Below are positions 59,937 through 64,000 of a DNA stretch of 64,000 nt, piece after piece (position 1 is the first letter of the stretch; each line of letters starts with the position of its first letter). Made by a program: the position numbers and the translations under genes. Where the stretch lies: NCBI GenBank assembly GCA_947652115.1, contig OX393567.1, positions 808,041 through 872,040 on the forward strand. The letters run 5' to 3'. Below the pieces are notes generated by a model. That model had not been told where the DNA came from. It searched no databases and was given only the letters and a program-made list of their open reading frames with translations. The stretch comes from Blastomussa wellsi (taxonomy: Eukaryota > Cnidaria > Anthozoa > Scleractinia > Plerogyridae).

Positions 59937-60340
59937 TAAATTCAGGTTTCCGATGGGGTTCGAACCCACGCCGCTGCCTTCGTGATACCGGTGCGACGAG
60001 AAGTGTTAATTTGACCAAACTAGGAACAAGTTCAGTTCATATTTTCAAGTTTCCGCAAAAGGAGAAAATTGATTAACGTGAATTGAAAGAAATGATTCAT
60101 ACCGTGAATGTTATTGGAGATTAAAACAAGCCTGAAAAATTTAGGGCTCCTGCGGGATTCGAGCCCATTACCCACGCGAAAGCGGTGCGATTCTCAAATA
60201 AAATAGTCAGGGCTCCTTCGGGCTTAGAACACGTGAGCTCCCCAACACAGGTACAATGTTCTAAGGATACGATACTCTAACATCCACGAGAAAAAAAATC
60301 AGAGCTCCAACGGAATTCAAACCGCTCTAAGATCAGCGAG
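59937..60340 (-). repeat. Diverged tRNA-like repeats at the edge of the array
   Basis: On the minus strand, GTGGGTTCGAACCCCATCGG (59950-59969) is an almost canonical tRNA T-arm, and GGGCTCGAATCCCGC near 60150 is another. Both follow tRNA-like segments (GCACCGGTATCACGA, GCACCGCTTTCGCG). Spacing is less regular than in the main array to the right. No complete cloverleaf was built. Confidence 0.5.
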
Positions 60341-62756
60341 AAAAATCGGTCAGAGTTCCAACGGGATTCAAACCCGTGACTCCTTGTTAGCGGTTCCATG
60401 CTGTGACAATGGCAAAACAAATCAGAGCTCCGACGGGATTCAAACCCGTGTCTCCTCGATAGACAGGGAAACGATGCTTTATAAAGATCGACGAGAAAAA
60501 TCGAAGCTCAAACGGTATTCAAACCCATCTAAGATCGGCGAGACAAATCAGAGCTCCAACGGAATTCAAAACACTCTAAAGTCGGCGAGAAAACTCAGAG
60601 TTTCAACGGGATTCAAACCCGTGACTCCGCGTTAGCGGTTCGATACTCTGACAACAGCAAAACAATACAGAGCTCCGACGGGATTTGAACCCGTCTCTTC
60701 TCGATATGTAGGCATGCAATGCTCTATAAAAGAAAAATGAGAGTTCCAACGGGATCTCCTCGATATACAATGCTCTTTTAAGATCGACGAGAAAAGTCAG
60801 AGCTCCTACGGGATTCAAACCCGCGTCTCCTCGTTATATAGGGGCATAATGCTCTATAAAGATCGACGAGAAAATCGGAGCTCAAACGGTATTCAAAAGC
60901 ATCTTAGATCGGCGAGAAAAGTGAGAGTTCCAACGGGATTCAAACCCGTGACTCCGCATTGGCGGTTCGATGCTCTTGAACAACGACAAGACAATTAACA
61001 GCTCCGACGGGATTCCAACCCGTGTCTCCTCGACGTATAGGGATACAATGCTCTATCAAGATCGACGAGAAAATCGGAGCTCAAACGGTATTCAAACCAA
61101 TCTAAGATCTGCGAGAAAAATCACAGTTCCAACGGGATTCAAACCCGTGACTCCGCGTCAAGCAGCTCGATGCTCTTACAGTGCCAAAACAATTCCGAGC
61201 TCCGACGGCATTCAAACCTCGATATATACTTATTATATGGATACAATGCTCTATAAGGATCGACGAGAAAAATCGGAGTTCAAACGGTATTCAAACCCAT
61301 CGCACAACGCTCGGACAACGGCAAAACAATTCAGAGCTCCGACGGGATTCAAACCCGTGTCTCCTCGATATATTGGGATACGATACTCCAAGATCGACGA
61401 GAAAAATAAAAGCTCCAACGGAATTCAAACCGCTCTAAGATCGGCGAGAAAACTTAGCGTTCAAACGGGATTCAAACCCGTGACTCCGCGTAAAGCGGTT
61501 CGATGCTCTGACAACGGCAAAACATTTCAGAGCTCCGATGGGATTCAAACCCGTGTCTCCTCGATATGTAAGGGTACGATACTCTAAGATCTACGAGAAA
61601 AATCAGAGCTCTAACGGAATTCAAACCGCTCTTTTATCGGTGAGAAAAATAAGGGCTCCAATAGGATTCAAACCCGTGACTCCGCGTTAGCGGTTCGATG
61701 CTCAGTCTGACAACGGCAAACCAATTCAGAGCTCCGACTGGATTCAAACCCGTGTCTCCTCGATATATAGGGATGCAATGCTCTATAAAGATCGACGAGA
61801 AAAATCAGAGCTCCAACGGAATTTAAGCCACTCTAAAATCGGCGAGAAAACTCAGAGTTCCAACGGGATTCAAACTCGTGACTCCGCGTCAAGCGGTTCG
61901 ATGCTCTGACAACGTCAAAACAATTCAGAGCTCCGACGGGATTCAAACCCGTGTCTCCTCGATATATACTTATTATAGGGATACAATTCTCTATAAACAT
62001 CGACGAGAAAAATCGGAGCTCAAACGGTATTCAAACCCATCTACGATCTGCGAGAAAAATCGCAGTTCCAACGGGATTCAAACCCGTGACTCCGCATTGG
62101 CGGTTCGATGCTCTTGAACAACGACAAGACAATTAACAGCTCCGACGGGATTTCAACCCGTGTCTCCTCGACGTATAGGGATACAATGCTCTATCAAGAT
62201 CGACGAGAAAATCGGAGCTCAAACGGTATTCAAACCAATCTAAGATCTGCGAGAAAAATCACAGTTCCAACGGGATTCAAACCCGTGACTCCGCGTCAAG
62301 CGGTTCGATGCTCTTACAGTGCTAAAACAATTCCGAGCTCCGACGGGATTCAAACCCGTGTCTCCTCGATATATACTTATTATAGGGATACAATGCTCTA
62401 TAAAGATCGACGAGAAAAATCGGAGTTCAAACGGTATTCAAACCCATCGCACAACGCTCGGACAACGGCAAAACAATTCAGAGCTCCGACGGGATTCAAA
62501 CCCGTGTCTCCTCGATATATTGGGATACGATACTCCAAGATCGACGAGAAAAATAAGAGCTCCAACGGAATTCAAACCGCTCTAAGATCGGCGAGAAAAC
62601 TTAGCGTTCCAACGGGATTCAAACCCGTGACTCCGCGTAAAGCGGTTCGATGCTCTGACAACTTCAAAACAATTCAGAGCTCCGACGGGATTCAAACCCG
62701 TTTCTTCTCGATATATAGGGATACGATGCTCTAAGATCGACGAGAAAAATCAATTT
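60341..62756 (-). repeat. Tandem array of tRNA-like repeats, block 1
   Basis: About 35-40 tandem units share a minus-strand T-arm-like hairpin, ACGGGTTTGAATCCCGT (B-box-like GGTTTGAATCC). Three unit types alternate: about 71 nt with CCGCTAACGCGG, about 76 nt with CCCTATATATCGAGGAGAC, and about 48 nt with little but the hairpin. In most units an AGAGC and a GCTCT lie either side, closing a stem. A-box, full D-arm and a standard anticodon arm are lacking, so these are not ordinary tRNA genes. Plus-strand open frames (SSDGIQTRVSSI, GFKPVTPR) are translations of the repeat. Confidence 0.85.
60595..60651 (-). repeat. Representative 57-nt tRNA-like unit
   Basis: On the minus strand the unit starts TCAGAGTATCGAACCGC and ends AAACTCTGA, so its ends pair (TCAGAG/CTCTGA). 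Inside are a CCGC/GCGG hairpin with loop TAAC and the T-arm-like ACGGG/CCCGT hairpin with loop TTTGAAT. This gives a three-stem fold resembling a D-armless tRNA. The 63650-63706 unit has the same length and plan. Confidence 0.6.
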
Positions 62757-63395
62757 GACGTTTCATTAATGTAATCCCATGCTGGGTGGAAGGTTTCGTG
62801 CGTTCCACGTGGTGCTTGTCTACCTGCACGCTCCCGAGGTACGGTTGCAGCACTGTTGGGGCTAGGGATTATGCACCTGAATTGGAAACCCACCCTTTCT
62901 GCTATTGCACGATGGTAGCATGAGTATCATACGAGTCAACTCAGAAAATCATGTGATCTGAGAGGCAGAGAGGACTGGTTCTTGTTCCTCATGAGGTGGT
63001 ACTTCCCTCAGAACGCTTTCAGGCTCTAACCCCCAGAGGACTGCCTGTATTCAAGTGGGGATTACACATTCCGATATAATTTTGTTTTATCAACTGGGTT
63101 GATAATGTGAATTGACCACCGTAAATCTTATATTATTAGTTTTAGTCTCTTTTTATGTCGGTACAAACACGCCCTCCATGGAAACCAGCTGAGTGTTGTT
63201 GGGGCTAGCGTGTTTCTTTGAATTAAATAAAGTATACCTAACCTATACCCATTCATGAGCTGAGGTTTCGAGCGTTAGCCCTTCGTCGGAGCGAATCGCT
63301 CCGACGAAGGTCTAGCGCTCGAAATGTCAGCCCTTGAATCTCTTTACGGTGGCCAATTGACGTTATCAACCCAGTTGATAAAACCAAATTATACA
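62757..63395. mobile_element. Insertion interrupting the tRNA-like array
   Basis: The array breaks at TTTGACGTTTCATTAATG and resumes at CAGAAAAATCAGAGTTCC. Between lie about 300 bp of unrecognised sequence and family A arms in inverted order (63078-63127 and 63255-63395). The arms enclose a further segment at 63128-63254 with AATAAAG near its end, likely nested. Confidence 0.6.
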
Positions 63396-64000
63396 GAAAA
63401 ATCAGAGTTCCAACGGGATTCAAACCCGTGATTCCGCGTTGGCGGTTCCATGCTCTGACAACGGAAAACGAATTCAGAGCTCTGACGGGATTCAAACCCG
63501 TATCTCCTCGATATATAGGGATACAATGCTCTATAAAGATCGACGAGAAAAATCAGAGCTCCAACCGAATTCAAACCGCTCTAAGATAAGCGAGAAAGTC
63601 AGTCAAAGTTCCAACGGAATTTAAAACACTCTAAAATTGGCGAGAAAACTCAGAGTTCCAACGGGATTCAAACCCGTGACTCCGCGCTAACGGTTCGATG
63701 CTCTGACAACGGCAAAACAATTCAGAGCTCCGATGGGATTCAAACCCGTGTCTCCTCGATATGTAAGGGTACGATACTCTAAGATCTACGAGAAAAATCA
63801 GAGCTCTAACGGAATTCAAACCGCTCTTTTATCGGTGAGAAAAATAAGGGCTCCAATTGGATTCAAACCCGTGACTCCGCGTTAGCGGTTCGATTCTCAG
63901 TCTGACAACGGCAAACCAATTCAGAGCTCCGACTGGATTCAAACCCGTGTCTCCTCGACATATAGGGATGGAATGCTCTATAAAGATCGACGAGAAAAAT
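63396..64000 (-). repeat. Tandem array of tRNA-like repeats, block 2, continues past the window
   Basis: The same three unit types resume after the insertion. The stretch 63780-63990 is nearly identical to 61590-61800, including the unusual CAGTCTGACAACGGCAAACC. The array extends beyond the right edge. Confidence 0.85.

Noticed and set aside
60970..62734. Plus-strand open frames of 205 and 208 codons with SSDGIQTR and GFKPVTP motifs
   Set aside because: They translate the antisense of tRNA-like T-arm repeats. The two frames are similar because the DNA array is duplicated, and no start context or splice signals support them.
60341..64000. CRISPR array
   Set aside because: Repeats are adjacent and variable with no constant-length unique spacers, and the genome is eukaryotic. 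The unit core is a tRNA T-arm motif.
60341..64000. Cluster of functional tRNA genes
   Set aside because: The T-arm is present, but A-box, D-arm and a standard 5-bp/7-nt anticodon arm are missing, and unit spacing is too short for complete tRNAs.

Overview
This is a eukaryotic nuclear window, most probably from an anthozoan cnidarian such as a stony coral. Three things suggest this. The coding sequence is cut into many short exons with GT-AG introns. The intergenic DNA and introns are AT-rich and packed with short inverted-repeat elements, SINEs and truncated LINE tails. There is also a small secreted protein with a single ShK cysteine domain, a style of gene abundant in cnidarians. The taxon is inferred from these features, not from a database search.

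Layout. (1) 1-2419, minus: the 5' part of an intronless CLOCK-type bHLH-PAS gene with a glutamine-rich tail; it runs off the left edge. (2) 2420-8233: repeat-rich DNA with short inverted-repeat elements and a degenerate LINE. (3) 8234-15861, plus: an 11-exon lipoyltransferase (LIPT1-type) gene with a U12-type AT-AC intron at its KISG motif and a 21-nt exon. (4) 17611-30442, minus: a 14-exon kinesin-8 (KIF18-type) gene, convergent with LIPT1. (5) 32275-46216, minus: a gene of at least 16 exons for an unrecognised protein with an EF-hand-like N-terminal half. One intron holds two very large (AGCAC)n pentanucleotide arrays. (6) 46746-46822, plus: a possible divergent first exon. (7) 49382-50336, minus: a two-exon secreted ShK-domain protein. 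(8) 50337-59936: mostly repeats, a minisatellite, and a possible small secreted-peptide gene near 58590. (9) 59937-64000: a long tandem array, read on the minus strand, of tRNA-like repeats. Each unit carries a T-arm-like hairpin (B-box-like), and many are closed by an AGAGC/GCTCT stem.

The genes do not form an obvious pathway: circadian transcription, mitochondrial lipoylation, spindle microtubule control, an unknown cytoplasmic protein, and a secreted peptide. Exon structures were built by hand from reading frame, splice consensus and family similarity. Every junction reported keeps the frame, and the LIPT1 and KIF18 models give lengths close to those usual for their families (382 and 922 residues). 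The most unusual items are the tRNA-like array, the AT-AC intron in LIPT1, the intronless CLOCK-type gene and the (AGCAC)n arrays.
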